Below are positions 37,423 to 51,121 of a stretch of 64,000 nucleotides of DNA, one piece after another (positions within the stretch are counted from its first letter, which is position 1; every line of letters starts with the position of its first letter). The stretch covers positions 30,364,825 to 30,428,824 of the forward strand of contig NC_068974.1 of assembly GCF_016808095.1 (NCBI RefSeq). Reading direction: 5' to 3'. Below the pieces are notes generated by a model. That model worked only from the letters and a program-made list of their open reading frames with translations. It had not been told where the DNA came from and did no database searches. Source of the DNA: Vigna angularis (lineage: Eukaryota; Streptophyta; Magnoliopsida; Fabales; Fabaceae). A program made the translations under genes and the position numbers.

Positions 37423-38029
37423 AAAGAAATTGATATATTTCAGTTTTAAATGTTTTTCTTTATTTAATTAGAGTTTTCTTATTTACAAAAACTAATTTGA
37501 TAATATTCAAACTTTCATGAATTTAATGATGTTTTATAAATTTGTAGAAAATATTTTATATATTTCTTGTTTTTGTTAACAGAAATGTTTAGATCTTTAT
37601 AAAAAAAAATAAAAATAAAAATTTGTTACGATAGCAAATTTTTGAAAACCGGTGGTTACGATACTAATATACTTTAACTTAAATTTTTAAATTATAAAAT
37701 AAAATATAAAAAATCTAACAAAATCATTTAATTTAGAAAATATTTAAAATTTTGAATTTCTTAACTTTTTTTGTTATTTTTTTTACTTAAGTTATAAGTT
37801 CTTTATACTATTGAGTATTTATTATTTTTTATTAAGTATTCAAAATTTTCATGTTTTAATTTAGTTTTTGTTATTTGATTTATTTTTGTTAATTTGATCA
37901 CATAATTATTATCATTTTACGTACTTGCTTTCATACATTAATAAATGTGTGAAATTTTGTAATTAATATAAAAAGTATCACAATTAGTAATTATTAAGGT
38001 GGTGACCACCGTCTTCTAATTCTTCTAAT

Positions 38030-38095
<66 letters not shown>

Positions 38096-38250
38096 GATAA
38101 AGTCACAACTATATTACTTTTATTAAACAAAATAATTAAAAGATATTAAAGTTTTGATCATATAATAATTTTAAAAAAAAGATTCAGCAAATTGAAATAC
38201 AGCACATTCTTCAAAAATTAAGGATTAAAAAATATTCTGAGATAATTACG
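37423..38250. other. AT-rich ATG8 upstream region
   Basis: No gene. Includes a long (AT)n run at 38032-38092, about 180 bp upstream of the likely ATG8 leader. Confidence 0.6.
38032..38092. repeat. (AT)30 microsatellite
   Basis: 61 bp of pure AT dinucleotides. Confidence 0.97.
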
Positions 38251-38299
38251 AAACGTGTCAAGATATGAAAACGTAACTGGATATAACAAGTTTTCCAAT

Positions 38300-38531
38300 A
38301 TTCCTCTGTTTGTCTTCTCTGATCTCACAAAATTTCTCTCTTCTCCACTATTCTTCACTCTTTTCTCATCTCTGGTAAGCAATATCATTTTTCATTGCAA
38401 ACTATCTCTGTTTCCCCCTTTTCATTTTTGTTTTATAGTTCATCAACGGATCGCTGCCTTCCTAGCAAACCCTAATTTTTCTTTTATTTTGGGATTTTCT
38501 AATCTGTGTCTTTTACTACAGAATCGTTGCC
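38300..38531 (+). promoter_or_regulatory. ATG8 5'UTR with a leader intron
   Basis: A CT-rich leader ends TCTCATCTCTG at 38374, then a GTAAGC donor (38375) and a TTTTACTACAG acceptor (38521) enclose a 147-bp intron. The second leader exon is only 10 bases before the ATG at 38532. Leader introns near the start codon often raise expression in plants; that effect here is inferred. Confidence 0.7.
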
Positions 38532-40342
<1,811 letters not shown>

Positions 40343-40570
40343 ACCATGACAGGCAACTATATCTGAATAGAAAATCCTAAAATGACCAATGTGAAGAAAA
40401 TGCTTAATTGTAAATTCTCTTGTTTGATGCTTTTATTGTAAAGTATACTTTTATATCTACTGGAAGTTATTTGAAAGTTGTCGTGTTTGTATCACTTAGT
40501 TGCTAATGTTTAGGAGTATGCTTGTTATGTGCTCACACCAATGTATTTCTGATTCGCATAATACAATTAT
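40343..40570 (+). other. ATG8 3'UTR
   Basis: Follows the TGA at 40340-40342. No canonical AATAAA stands out. The T-rich and TTGT-rich stretch at 40410-40560 probably includes the polyadenylation region. Confidence 0.4.
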
Positions 40571-41007
40571 ATTTTAAATATCTTAAGGGCCTAAATATCA
40601 TCTGTGATCAAATTTGACACAAATGGAAGAGAAACTGACTTGAGAACAAGCGTAGTAGGTCATTTATTTTCTTACAACGTTAACATCTGGCTTTCTTAAG
40701 ATGACGTTCTTGTGCAAGTTACTCAAAATTTTGTCAACTTAAGTTTCATGGCTTGCAAGTCACATTTAGGTAAGAGAAGTATCAACGACATAGTATAACG
40801 TGGCTTTTGAAAAAAATCTTCCTTGATCATTGATTATGATACATTATAAAATTATATACGTCTTAACAGGTTACACGATTTTTATGATTTTAAAAAAAAT
40901 CATTTATAACTATATAAAAAGAATATAAATTGCGTATATAACTTTGTATTCTGTTTTATTTTCATGACCTTTTAATAAACCTTATATATATATATATATA
41001 TATATAT

Positions 41008-41081
41008 GGATTTTGTTAACGGGTTGTTTTTCAGTTGGTACATTTTAACAATGTGTACCGCGTTTTAGTAGACAAAAATAT

Positions 41082-41115
<34 letters not shown>

Positions 41116-41982
41116 TGGATTCTAAGTTTATTTTAATAATTTTCATTTTCAAAACTAAAAAAAAAACAAACTCAAACCCTTACTCACCTCTCTCAATCTT
41201 TTCTCTTTCATCTCTCTCACTACAACCTTTTCTCTTTCATCTCTACACTGTAGTTCCAATTGAAAAAATCAGAAACACATGCTGTTAAACAATTTACCTT
41301 TTGTAAAGGGTTGAGTCATTGACATATTCACCCTCAGGTACATTCAAGATCTCTTCAATTTCACCATTTCACTAATCCCTCTAATTTCATCGTCTGCATA
41401 TGTTAATCATCATCTCTAAAAAAAAAAATCCTCCAGGCCAATTACTAATTCCTTCGGATGTCATTATGCTTGTGAAAATTAGACAAAATTAGATAAGACA
41501 AAAATTATAAAATGAAAACTCATTATAAAATCATTTTTTTGTAAGAAATTGTTTAACAGCGAGGATTTCTGATTTTTTTCTAAATCAATTACCAATTCCT
41601 TTATGCTTGTGAAAATTAGATAAGACAAAAATTATAAAATGAAAACTTATTATAAAATCATTTTCTGATTTTTTTTCAGTTGGGGCTACCATAGGATGAC
41701 AGAGAAAATGTTGGAGAGATGAAAGAGAAATGGTTGAGAGGAATGAAGGAGGTGAGCAAGGGTTTGAGTTTTTTTTTTTTAGTTTTGAGAATAAAAATTA
41801 TTAAAATACCCTTAGTGTTAAAACTTAGAATCTATACAAGAGTATTTTTATCTACTAAAAACCCGATACACATTGCTAAAATGTATCAACTGAAAAACAG
41901 ACGTACAGAGTATTTTTGTCTACTAAAACCCGGTACACATTGCTAAAATGTACCAACTGAAAAACAGAGTGCGTTAGCAAAC

Positions 41983-41984
<2 letters not shown>
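41008..41984. mobile_element. Foldback (Mutator-like or MITE) element in an (AT)n tract
   Basis: The left end GGATTTTGTTAACGGGTTG and the right end (minus strand) GGGTTTGCTAACGCAC are inverted repeats. Behind them both arms share TTTTTCAGTTGGTACATTTTA, CAATGTGTACCG(C/G)GTTTTAG and TAGACAAAAATA. Further in, GAGTTTTTTT/AAAACTC with GAGAGATGAAAGAGAAA is mirrored (41150-41240 against 41700-41810), as is CTGTTAAACAATT (about 41282 against 41552). The right arm carries the TTTTTCAGTT(G) unit twice. Both ends abut (AT)n, so the target duplication cannot be read. No transposase is present. Confidence 0.75.
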
Positions 41985-42033
<49 letters not shown>

Positions 42034-43199
42034 TTTTTGATAAGAAAATAAATAAATTATAATTGATTATATTAGGCTTTTTAGGAACATATTGGAGTAT
42101 ATACTAACCTAGGGTAAACTTTTTTTGTTTGTCTAGTTCAGGTGAATATAATCTAATTCAATCTAATGCAAATTATAAAAGTTAAAACTACAAGGCAACA
42201 CAAGAAAAAACTGAATACAGGACTAAATAATGGAAAGTAAAACCATAATTTTTAAAAAATAAATTATAGATATTTTCTGATGGAGAGACCATTAAAGATA
42301 TCTTGAGATTGACCTGCAATTCAAATATTATTTTCCAAAGCGTGCAAGCACAATTCTATTTGTAGAGTTACCGTACCAACCACCAATATTTTTATAAGCA
42401 GATATTAATGGAGTTGCCCTGCCACTTTGTTTTCTCCCAAATTTTATTATTTAAACCAAATCTTAGTTTTCTAATACTGTTTTTAAAGTGGCTAACTTAC
42501 ATTGAATACATTTTCACTATAGTCGTTGTGCATTTTAAGGTTGATTTCTTTCGTCTTGGAGAAAACAGTAAAAGCCAGAAACCAACCCAATTTAAATTTC
42601 TTCCGATCGAATTAAAATCAGTTTTAATTTTAAATTAAAGTGATAATAAATAAAGAGGTTAATTAAGATGAGTTTTTCTCTTTAAACAAAAACTTCAAAC
42701 TAAAAAGATTACATGAGTTATTAGTACAAAAAATGAAACTGTTTTGAAAAATTTTCTACTCTGTTAGTGTACGACATAAACTCAGCATGGTTGTGATACT
42801 TCAAATATTAAAATCAAATAATATATTTCTATTGAAACAGTGAAATAACTTTAATGATTTATTTTATCTGAATTGGATTAAATTATAACAGATCTGATAT
42901 TCCAATTCATTGACATTGAGTTGGTTCAAGTGAGAAATAAAAACCAACCTATGCAGTTCCATTTGTGTATATTCTAGTTTCTAGTTGTTTCTTTCAGTAC
43001 AAATAACGTTATCATATCATAATTGAAATGTGTTCCGAAAATAACTACAGCATATAAAACTCACAATATAATACTGTAAAACATCACCCTGCAGTAGGAA
43101 CAAATGGTGTAAAACTGTAAAATCTGTTGAATGAGCAGTCACAGAAAGATTTCAGGTAAACTAATAACATGATCAACACCCAGCAATTTTCTACAAACA
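41985..43199. other. (AT)n run and AT-rich intergenic DNA
   Basis: (AT)n at 41985-42031, then AT-rich sequence with no recognised gene. Confidence 0.6.
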
Positions 43200-43332
43200 A
43201 ATGAAAAATAAAAATAAGAAGTTAATCTGGATTGTTGCAATGGAAATTGCACGCAAACAAGCAAAACACTTTACTAGATCATCATGTATTATTTACCAAA
43301 GCTATGAACTGAAACTGTCTGTGAGTGAAACT

Positions 43333-43593
43333 TCACTTGGAAGTCCTTTTCTGGTACTGATTCTTGACCCATTTGATTCCAGCAGAAGTTCCACTCTTCA
43401 CCTTCTGGGCACCCACTACAGCAGCAGTTTTAGCCTTGTCAGCACCCACAATTGCTGCAGCTTTGGCCTTGTCCATACCAGCAGCCATCTTCTTGTTGCT
43501 TCCACTGCTCTTCTTCACTTTCTCATCCTCATAGTGGTCACTGCCAAACCCTCCATTCCCCCATTGGTCAGACCAACTTGGTCCCTTGCTCAT
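43333..43593 (-). CDS. Small conserved plant protein with amphipathic 11-residue repeats (function unknown)
   Basis: 86 residues, MSKGPSWSDQWGNGGFG to GIKWVKNQYQKRTSK. The N-terminus (1-18) is W- and G-rich, followed by an acidic/basic linker (DHYEDEKVKKSSGSNKK). Then about three related 11-residue units follow: MDKAKAAAIVG, ADKAKTAAVVG and AQKVKSGTSAG. Such units form amphipathic helices in LEA-like or membrane-surface proteins. The conserved end is basic and aromatic. No signal peptide or membrane segment. I recall similar short proteins in other plants but cannot give a function or symbol. The gene is supported by higher GC than its surroundings, a sensible start, and a putative 5'UTR intron upstream. 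The peptide is a single coding exon. Confidence 0.75.
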   Translation of the reverse strand: MSKGPSWSDQWGNGGFGSDHYEDEKVKKSSGSNKKMAAGMDKAKAAAIVGADKAKTAAVVGAQKVKSGTSAGIKWVKNQYQKRTSK

Positions 43594-44740
43594 TTTCTTT
43601 TAGCCTTCAAAACATTTCAATTCATTATAATTTGTGTTGTTGCATGTTGAATCATCCAAAATCACATTGAAATACCAAACCTTGCCACCAGATTTTAAGT
43701 AAATGTTTACATGTTTGACATCACATTAAATAATTTGATTCTGGTCTAGAATTGATTGAGTTGAAACAAATCTAGCTAACTTAATTCTAGAATCAACTCT
43801 TTTCTTATAACCATCTGATATTGGCACAAAATATCTATCAGTCTCATTGAAGAATAATTTTCACTGAGGAATTTTACCAGTTACCTCTGACACAAACTCA
43901 AAATAAGAACTTAAGGAGATCAAATTCAGTCCGACTCAGACCCAGTGTTCTAGAATCAATTTGATTACAGTTTCTTTCACACTTTTTCTTATACTAATGT
44001 AAACAGGAATCACTTCCCTCAAAAACCAATTCTAGCTAGAAACAAATTACAAAATTAATTTGACAATTGCTAACCCAAAAACACTCTGATTCTAATCACG
44101 AATCGGATCAAAGACTGAATTGAAGAAGGAAATTAAGAGAGGAATATAAAAGGGCAAAATGGGGGGAAAAGACAAAACTGCATCTTAATCCAAGTCTACC
44201 TCAGTCAAATTAAATGCTAAGTCCACCCGTTTGCATGGATCGTGACACATATTCAATACCATTATTCAACTTTTTAACACGAGAAAAGAAAAATAATTCG
44301 GAGGCCACGAATTGATGAGAAGAATCAAACAAAGGGTACATCAAAATCTTACTTTCACACAAGATCTCTCCAGAAATTCCAAGCAAAGGATTGAAGAATT
44401 TATCAACCCAAATTCATTCGGATGCCCAATAAGCATTAGATCGCACATAGATCAAGTTATGAATCAAAAAACAAGAAAACACTCAACATGTTTATTGGGT
44501 TGAAAAATTCTAGAAAAAACTTATGCCTGAACCAATTAAGGTTAATGGGGGTATTTTTTAATTTGTTTTGTCATGCATGTAGAGACAGAGAGAAATGTTA
44601 ATAGAGATAGAAAAAGAGAGTACCTTTGTGATTTGAAGGCAGAGAGTATGGAACAGCTATGGTGGGGTCGAATGAAACCAACCCTTTGGTTTTGATGCAA
44701 TGGCGAAGTGAAGGACAAGATTATGAATGAAAGCCCTTTT
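43594..44740 (-). promoter_or_regulatory. Putative 5'UTR exon and about 1-kb leader intron of the small-protein gene
   Basis: On the minus strand an exon-like stretch (about 44740-44623) ends ATCACAAAG at 44623, directly followed by GTACTC, a fair donor. The matching acceptor is TGTTTTGAAG at about 43606, leaving a 5' remainder of 11 bases before the ATG at 43593. AT-rich TATAAATATAAATA at about 44740-44755 could be the TATA region. Confidence 0.5.
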
Positions 44741-44937
44741 TAATATTTATATTTATACTTAGTTTTTCACTTTTTTTACCGATCTCTGTTTTGTTTCTTG
44801 TTCTATCTTTCTACAGTTGTGCTCAGCAGCCAAAACAGTTGACTTTTCTTTTCACTTCTTCCAAATGAAAATTTTTGGGTTAAATATCTTTGCATGAATT
44901 TTGACTTTGACACCAAATTGAGATTTTTTTTTTCAAG

Positions 44938-45604
44938 GGTGTGTTCTTTTGGGAATATTTGGGGGAGATGATTTGAATGGATTTGAGTGGATTTGAAGGT
45001 AATTTTTTAGTTGTTTTTTTTAAGTGGATTTGTGGGTAATTGAGAGTGGATTTGGAAATAAAGTTTGTAAGAATTAGTGTAAAATTTGATTGATGTGATA
45101 GATTTTAAAAATTAGTTTAATTGGTAGAAATTAAAAATTACCAAAATGTCCCTAGTTATAAAAGTAATATAAAATGTTATTTATAAATGTTATATTTAAT
45201 TGTAAAAATGTTTATAAAGAGAAAAAAATTATGAATAATTTATAAAATTAATGTTTAAAAATTATAAAAGTTATAATGTACAGTCCTGTAACCGGTTACC
45301 CGTTTGCGTAACCGATTACACATGTGTCAGCCAAAACTTCATACCGCTGTAACCGGTTACGACTTTGCTGTAACCGGTTACGCCATCCTCGTCGTTTCGT
45401 AACAAGTGGAGAGCACACACGACTTTTCCGCAACAATCTACGTAAATCTCTTCGATTTTGCGAGTGACCAAAATCGAGGGTATCCTGCAAATCCATCCTC
45501 TACGATCCGTCCTTTTCCTCTCAAACGAACAACACAATTTGTAATTCATCGCCCGCAATTTTGCTTGAATAGTGTTATCTGTTCATGCGAACACAGGCTT
45601 AGTG
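44938..45604. mobile_element. hAT/MITE-like element with GTAACCGGTTAC motifs, copy 1
   Basis: The left end GGTGTGTTCTTTTGGGAATA and the right end (minus strand) GCCTGTGTTCGCATGAAC are similar inverted ends. The left part matches the MITE at 16640. The right part holds several perfect or near-perfect palindromes of GTAACCGGTTAC (45287, 45308, 45352, 45371). An 8-bp duplication was not found. Confidence 0.5.
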
Positions 45605-46246
45605 ATATAATGCAGATAAAGTAAATAAATTATAACTGTAATAAGAACGAAATGACTAGTAACAAAAGTAACAATAAAATGTATTGATGGTAAATTTCTA
45701 GTTCATCATAAAATCAATCCATTTTAATACTATTATTAATTAAACTAAATATACTACTTATTTAAAGTATAATTTTAAAACCAAACCAATTAATAAACCA
45801 TTTAAAACATCGATTTTAAGATTAGCAGTCGACTAGTAACTAAACCAAGGTAAAATAATATTAATACATTATATAAAAAAACAGTAGAGAAATACAGTAT
45901 CAAAGTTTAATAATACTAAAACCTAAAATAACAAGTTATACAAGGTTTTAACATTTTTTAATGGTAAAAAAATAAAATACTTCATAATGTTTGAATTTAA
46001 AACCCAAGCATATTCCTAATTTTCAATTCTAACAGTATTTAGATTTTTTGGATGAATTTACCACCTTTTCATGTGAATATTAGTTGTATGGTTCAAAAAT
46101 CAATAGGTTGACACGAATGCCAAATGAAAATGGATGTGGTTAAACCATATCTGCTTAGATGAAGGTTATATATACAAAATTTTCCATTCTAATACGTGGT
46201 ACATTCCAAACAAAACTGTTAATCCAAAAGACTGCACAACGTTTAT

Positions 46247-46603
46247 TTATATTCGAGTGTCGATTATGAGCTCTGCTGCAGCACCCATTGTACCTATCCC
46301 ACGAACGGCCAACAGAACAAGTGCAAGCTCCTCCTCGTTCAACTGCCTCAACCCATTGCTTAGTCTCTTCAACACATGCACATCTACTTCCAGCACCCAG
46401 TTAGGTGTGCAATCTACCATCAAACTCACAAAACCTGACACATAGGCACGCCATGCAGCTGAATCACAGCCTAGAGATATCTTACCATCAAGTGCACTGG
46501 CTAGAAACTCCATGTGGGTGCCCAAAACCTTCGAACGTCGCTTTGAAGCTGAGGATGACGAATTAACTCCCCACGTAGGCGGTGAATCGGGTTGAGCCTG
46601 CAC
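46247..46603 (-). pseudogene. Gene fragment resembling the C-terminus of Mediator subunit MED33 (REF4/RFR1)
   Basis: A minus-strand open frame of 118 codons contains GTHMEFLASALDGKISLGCD, AAWRAYVSGFVSLMVDCTP, WVLEVDVHVLKRLSNGLRQL, NEEELALVLLAVRGIGTMGA and AELIID. From memory this resembles the last ~100 residues of plant MED33 (Mediator tail subunit; in Arabidopsis REF4/RFR1 limit phenylpropanoid genes). The rest of that ~1300-residue protein is absent. In the next frame upstream (46600-46698) KRWLEDPWFWKAHESERYVE is also open, perhaps another exon or a frameshifted part. It sits between two repeat copies, so capture by a transposon is likely. The parent identity is not certain. Confidence 0.5.
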
Positions 46604-46739
46604 AGGTACCTACGTAGTGTAGTGTCGGTCGCACATTCAACATAGCGTTCAGACTCATGTGCCTTCCAGAACCAGGGGTCTTCCAGCCACCTCTTCACGT
46701 TTCAACCCAATACCACTCCCCGTAACCAAAATAACACTT

Positions 46740-47225
46740 TTCAGGATGGTCTGTAACCGGTTACCACTTCTACGTAACCGATTACACAAGTGCACACAAT
46801 CCTTCACAACTGCATAACCAATGCCTGTAACCGATTACGTCTACCACTTTAGTACTGTTCATCATCTTCTCAAACCTGTGGATCCATTATCTTCATCTTC
46901 AACAACCAGCTTCTTCATTCCATCAACACGCACAACGTCCTTTTTCCTTCTCCTCTACATGTAATCGGTTATGTGTTGTACTGTGCTACGGAATCGGTTT
47001 TAATCTGCTAATGTTGACTGTTCTGGAATTTAAGAAAAAGGCCCAGGCTCGCTCACAATCCGTGCAAATCTCCTTCCATCCGCGCAGGTGACCAAAAGTG
47101 CATCCATTCCGCAAATCCATCTTCGTTTATCCTTGCTAATCCTCTCAAACAAACAGTTAATCACTTTCAAATCCTCGCTCTCTAATTTGCATGAAAAGTA
47201 AATTCCGTTCATGCGAACACAGGCT
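46740..47225. mobile_element. GTAACCGGTTAC-rich repeat, copy 2 (right end)
   Basis: A direct repeat of 45280-45604: it shares GTAACCGGTTAC/GTAACCGATTAC palindromes, GTGACCAAAA, GCAAATCCATC, CCTCTCAAAC and the terminal TTCATGCGAACACAGGCT. With copy 1 it brackets the MED33-like fragment. Confidence 0.5.
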
Positions 47226-48205
47226 AAATTTTTAATATATTTTGGCATCTAAAATTTAAAAATAATAAATATAGGTTTTTAATTTAATTTTTTAAAAATT
47301 TTGCAAAGTATCAAATTTCAGGTAATATCCAAGTTGTTAATATTATTTGATATATTTTTATTTGAGTTTTATGTTATTATTAATACGACATTTTCATATG
47401 TGGAAAACGCGTTTTATATATTAAAAAAATTTAATATAATTTAATTAAAAAATATATTATCTATTTTTAAAGTTTTGAATAAAAATATAACATTATGATA
47501 AATTTTAATTTTGTGTGTCAAAATTCGTATACTAAAAATATATTTAATATAATTTTTTAATTAAATTTTACATGATGATATTTAAGATTTTAATTTAAAA
47601 ATGTAAAATAATGATTTTTTTTAATTGATGAGGATTTGGTTTTATAAAATATGTTGTTTTGTTGTTATTCATTGTTCCATTAAGTGTATTATTGATTTGG
47701 AGTGATACTCCAACAATTATTTAATGCTCATTGATGACATTTAATTTAGAAGGCATAGCATAAAAAGAATGAGGATTTTAACTAGGATACCATATTGCAA
47801 GATTAAAAAATTATTCTTTTATTTTTGAAAATATTTTTGTCAATAATTAAATAAAATATTATTAAGAGTATAAGTCTCATCAAATCTTTACATAAAAAAA
47901 ATATATATTGAAATTGATATAAAATAACACTGCTTGAATATAAAAGAATATATGAGTATATGATGAATTTATCCGTTGAAATAAATAGGAGATGTAGATG
48001 GTATAATTGTACATAATTTAAACAGCATTCCAATTTTATAAGTGGAAAGGCATTTGTATACATGCATAGATTTACTTTTATTTTATGATAATAAAAAATT
48101 TAAAATTAAATATTATTGTTGTTAACATAATAATAAAAATATAATTAAATTTATAGAAAATATATACATAAAAATTAGTGATAAAATAATCATTTGCATT
48201 ATTAG
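47226..48205. other. AT-rich intergenic DNA
   Basis: Nothing recognised. Confidence 0.6.
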
Positions 48206-49285
48206 TGTAAGGCCCCCAGAATCATTAGGCCATTAGGCCCTATGTGGGGCAACTGGCCCATCTCTCTAAGTCAATCTGACTTTAGGAAAGAGTTCAATAA
48301 ATTCTAATTTTCTGAGCTTCTCTCTCTAAAAATTTCAAGTCCTAACTCTCTCTGCCTTCTCTCTAAATTTTTAGCTCTTTGAACCTTTCAATCTTGAGTT
48401 GGAGGATGCTCAAACGTTCATCTCACCGAATGCTTCCTTTTGAACCGATCGCATTTTCGATTGGACCGGTGAGTCAACTTTTCCCTTCTCTGTCTCCATT
48501 CTCAAACCTAGAACATGCAATGCTACTGGTTGTATGTTACTAGGGGGTTTTGTTTATATTTTTTTTTGTTTGTTAAATCAAGCTCTAAGAACTGTTACTG
48601 TCACCCCTTGGCGGTTTATAGGGTTTGGTTGAGTTCTCATTTGGTGAGACAGGAGAGTTCCTGTGAGCTTGGTAATTCGACTTTGAGGTAAGGGGAGCTA
48701 ATTATTTTTGTATGAATTTATTTTATACAAATATATGCAGGTTGAATGTTGAATTGGTGTGTTCTTGTGAAGTTGTTCTACGATGTTAATTTTTATTGGA
48801 TAATTATAACTGAGACTGTGGAATTGTGCTTAAATAATTTATGCTTTGGTGTTGAACTGGTACATGTGGCAATTATGTTTGTAAGTGTCTCTGTTGAAAT
48901 TAATCTGTTTTGGTTGAAATGGTTTTGGTTGGAGGGTTTGGAGTAAGGGCTTTGTGATAGTATGTATATGGGCAGGTACTGTTTAAGGTTACTGTGAGGG
49001 GAAGGGTGATATATATATTTTAATAACTTAGATAATTAAATCATAACTTGTTAAAAGCCTTTCTTTGTTGGTAGGATAGAGGGGACTTAAAAACCTGAGT
49101 TGGCACATCCCTGATCATAGAGCAGCCCTGGCCTGGTCCAGCACGTTGTGACTAGTCATATGTGCTAGCGCCGAAGGTGAGTCTGATGCGTTCAGACATC
49201 TGAACCCTCTCCGGTGACCAATCGGGAGAAAGTAAGATCTCTACTATGATGAAAATTAGACAAGTAGTTTACCAAATAAGAACCA

Positions 49286-49363
<78 letters not shown>

Positions 49364-49448
49364 ATTATTAAATGTTATGGAAATATAAGTTAGGAAAGCA
49401 TGATATATATTATATTAACATATAAAACGTATGATATAAATTGTTATC

Positions 49449-49498
<50 letters not shown>

Positions 49499-50358
49499 CG
49501 TAAACGGGTGCATAGAGGGGATCTCACTCATTTTTCTTCTTCTGTTTGGATTGATTGATGTTGTTTGACTGTCAGGATGTATGTATGGTGTTGTTGAGTG
49601 GTTGTAAAACATATGAATGTGAACTACAATGATGTAATTGAGTATGAAGTGGAAACCTCAGGGTGAGATGATTGAAAGTGATGTGTGGGGTGTTGTTGTT
49701 GTTTTGTATAACTGTATGAAGCTTTGAACTGGTATGTCTATCCCTACACTCGAAGCACTGTTCATGCTCAAATAGAGGAGAGCAGTGTAGGTGGTGAGAG
49801 TAGAGGGAGATTCTCATCTATAGTCTTAGAGTTTAGACATAGACAGATGGAGGATTTACCTTGCATAGTGTTGGGGAGTGCCAGCTGAACTACGCAAGTG
49901 CAAAGACGACCAATAGTTTGACAGTTATACTAAGATGAGTCGTGTTGAGTGTTAGAGTCATGGTTTAATGTGTTATGTATTAACCGTTTTATATATACCA
50001 AGCAGGATGATTATTAATTGATTGACCGGTATGATTACTGCCTGTTTATCTAGCTCACCCTTGCTTATGTGTTGTGTGTTGCTTGTGTATGTTTTTCTTT
50101 GCGATGATCATCCACTTGGATGGGAGCAGATGTGGTTGAGGAAATACCTCTAGAGCAAGAGCTGGAGGAGAATGATGCTGCTGCACAGTCTGCGTATGAT
50201 TTATATATCTAAACTCTTAGATGTTAAATACTCAAAACTGTCTGAGTTTAAAACTTTATATTATATTTTGGATGACTGTAATTTCGTACTTAATTGCAAG
50301 TCATACTCTAACTCTTCTCTTTATTTGGATGTAGTTATTATATATTTGGGATGTCACA
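48206..50358 (+). mobile_element. Long solo LTR, copy C
   Basis: 2153 bp, starts TGTAAGGCCCCCAGAATC and ends GGGATGTCACA. The flanks ATTAG (48201-48205) and GTTAG (50359-50363) agree at 4 of 5 bases. Within it: a CT-rich leader (48310-48380), GAGGTAAGGGGAGCTA (48685-48700), the stem-loop block (49764-49800), and the hairpin CATCC-ACTT-GGATG (50109-50122) followed by GGAGCAGATG. Two long (AT)n runs (49289-49351 and 49452-49495) expanded inside it. No coding capacity. Confidence 0.8.
49289..49495. repeat. Two (AT)n microsatellites in LTR C
   Basis: Runs at 49289-49351 and 49452-49495, the first ending in TGTATGTATGTA. Confidence 0.95.
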
Positions 50359-50809
50359 GTTAGTATAAACAATATTTTAAAGAATAATATATATATATAT
50401 ATATTAAAAAAGAAAAAACTGTTAATAAAAACTGTATATTAAAATGTTGTTATTATATAATTACAAAAAATAATTCTTCTTCAATAATAGTTATATATAA
50501 TGATTTATTTTATTTTATTGAGAAAAATATTTTTAGGGTATTTATATCTTTTAATTAAATTAAAATCTTATAAACTTTTATTTATTATGTTTTAATCACT
50601 TTTTCCACTTTTAGTTATTATGTCTTTTTTCCTATGTTATATTCTTTTATTAATTTAAACCATATGAAAACATTTTCACTTAAACTTAAACTAACATGAA
50701 AACTTCTTATATTATGTTTTAAAATAAAGTAAAAATAATGTACTTTAATTAGGCATTATTATAAATAAAAAATAGAATAATATAAAAAACAACTAAAGTT
50801 AGTAGATTT
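50359..50809. other. AT-rich intergenic DNA
   Basis: Nothing recognised; short (AT)n at about 50390. Confidence 0.6.
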
Positions 50810-51121
50810 TGAGGTATTTTAAAGACCATAAAATAACATTTAAAAGTGATATTGGTTTAAATACACTGATTTTTGATTATTTTAATATTAAAAAGTGTTA
50901 ATGTAAATAATTTTGTTATGAATTCGTTTTATCATTTTTAACCCTACTATATTTATAAAAATTACTTTTTAGAGTTATTTGTTTTTTCTTTCTATTTTTT
51001 TTATATGTTTGTTTGATTGAAGAACGTATTCATCTTAGGAGCTCTTCAATTTGGACAGATTAATTTATCTTTTGCGTAAGTTGAATTTAAACCCTTTTTC
51101 TTTATTTTTTATGTTATTTAT
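50810..51121 (+). mobile_element. Truncated LTR 5' fragment (copy F')
   Basis: Starts TGAGGTATTTTAAAGACC and carries GATTATTTTAATATTAAAA, a TATA-like region, a T-rich leader, GAGCTCTTCAATTTGGACAG and GTAAGTTGAATTTAAAC. It is cut off exactly where the next copy begins. Confidence 0.65.

Noticed and set aside
43201..43670. 149-codon plus-strand frame over the small-protein gene
   Set aside because: Antisense to the 86-aa gene, which has conserved-looking ends, repeats and a leader intron.
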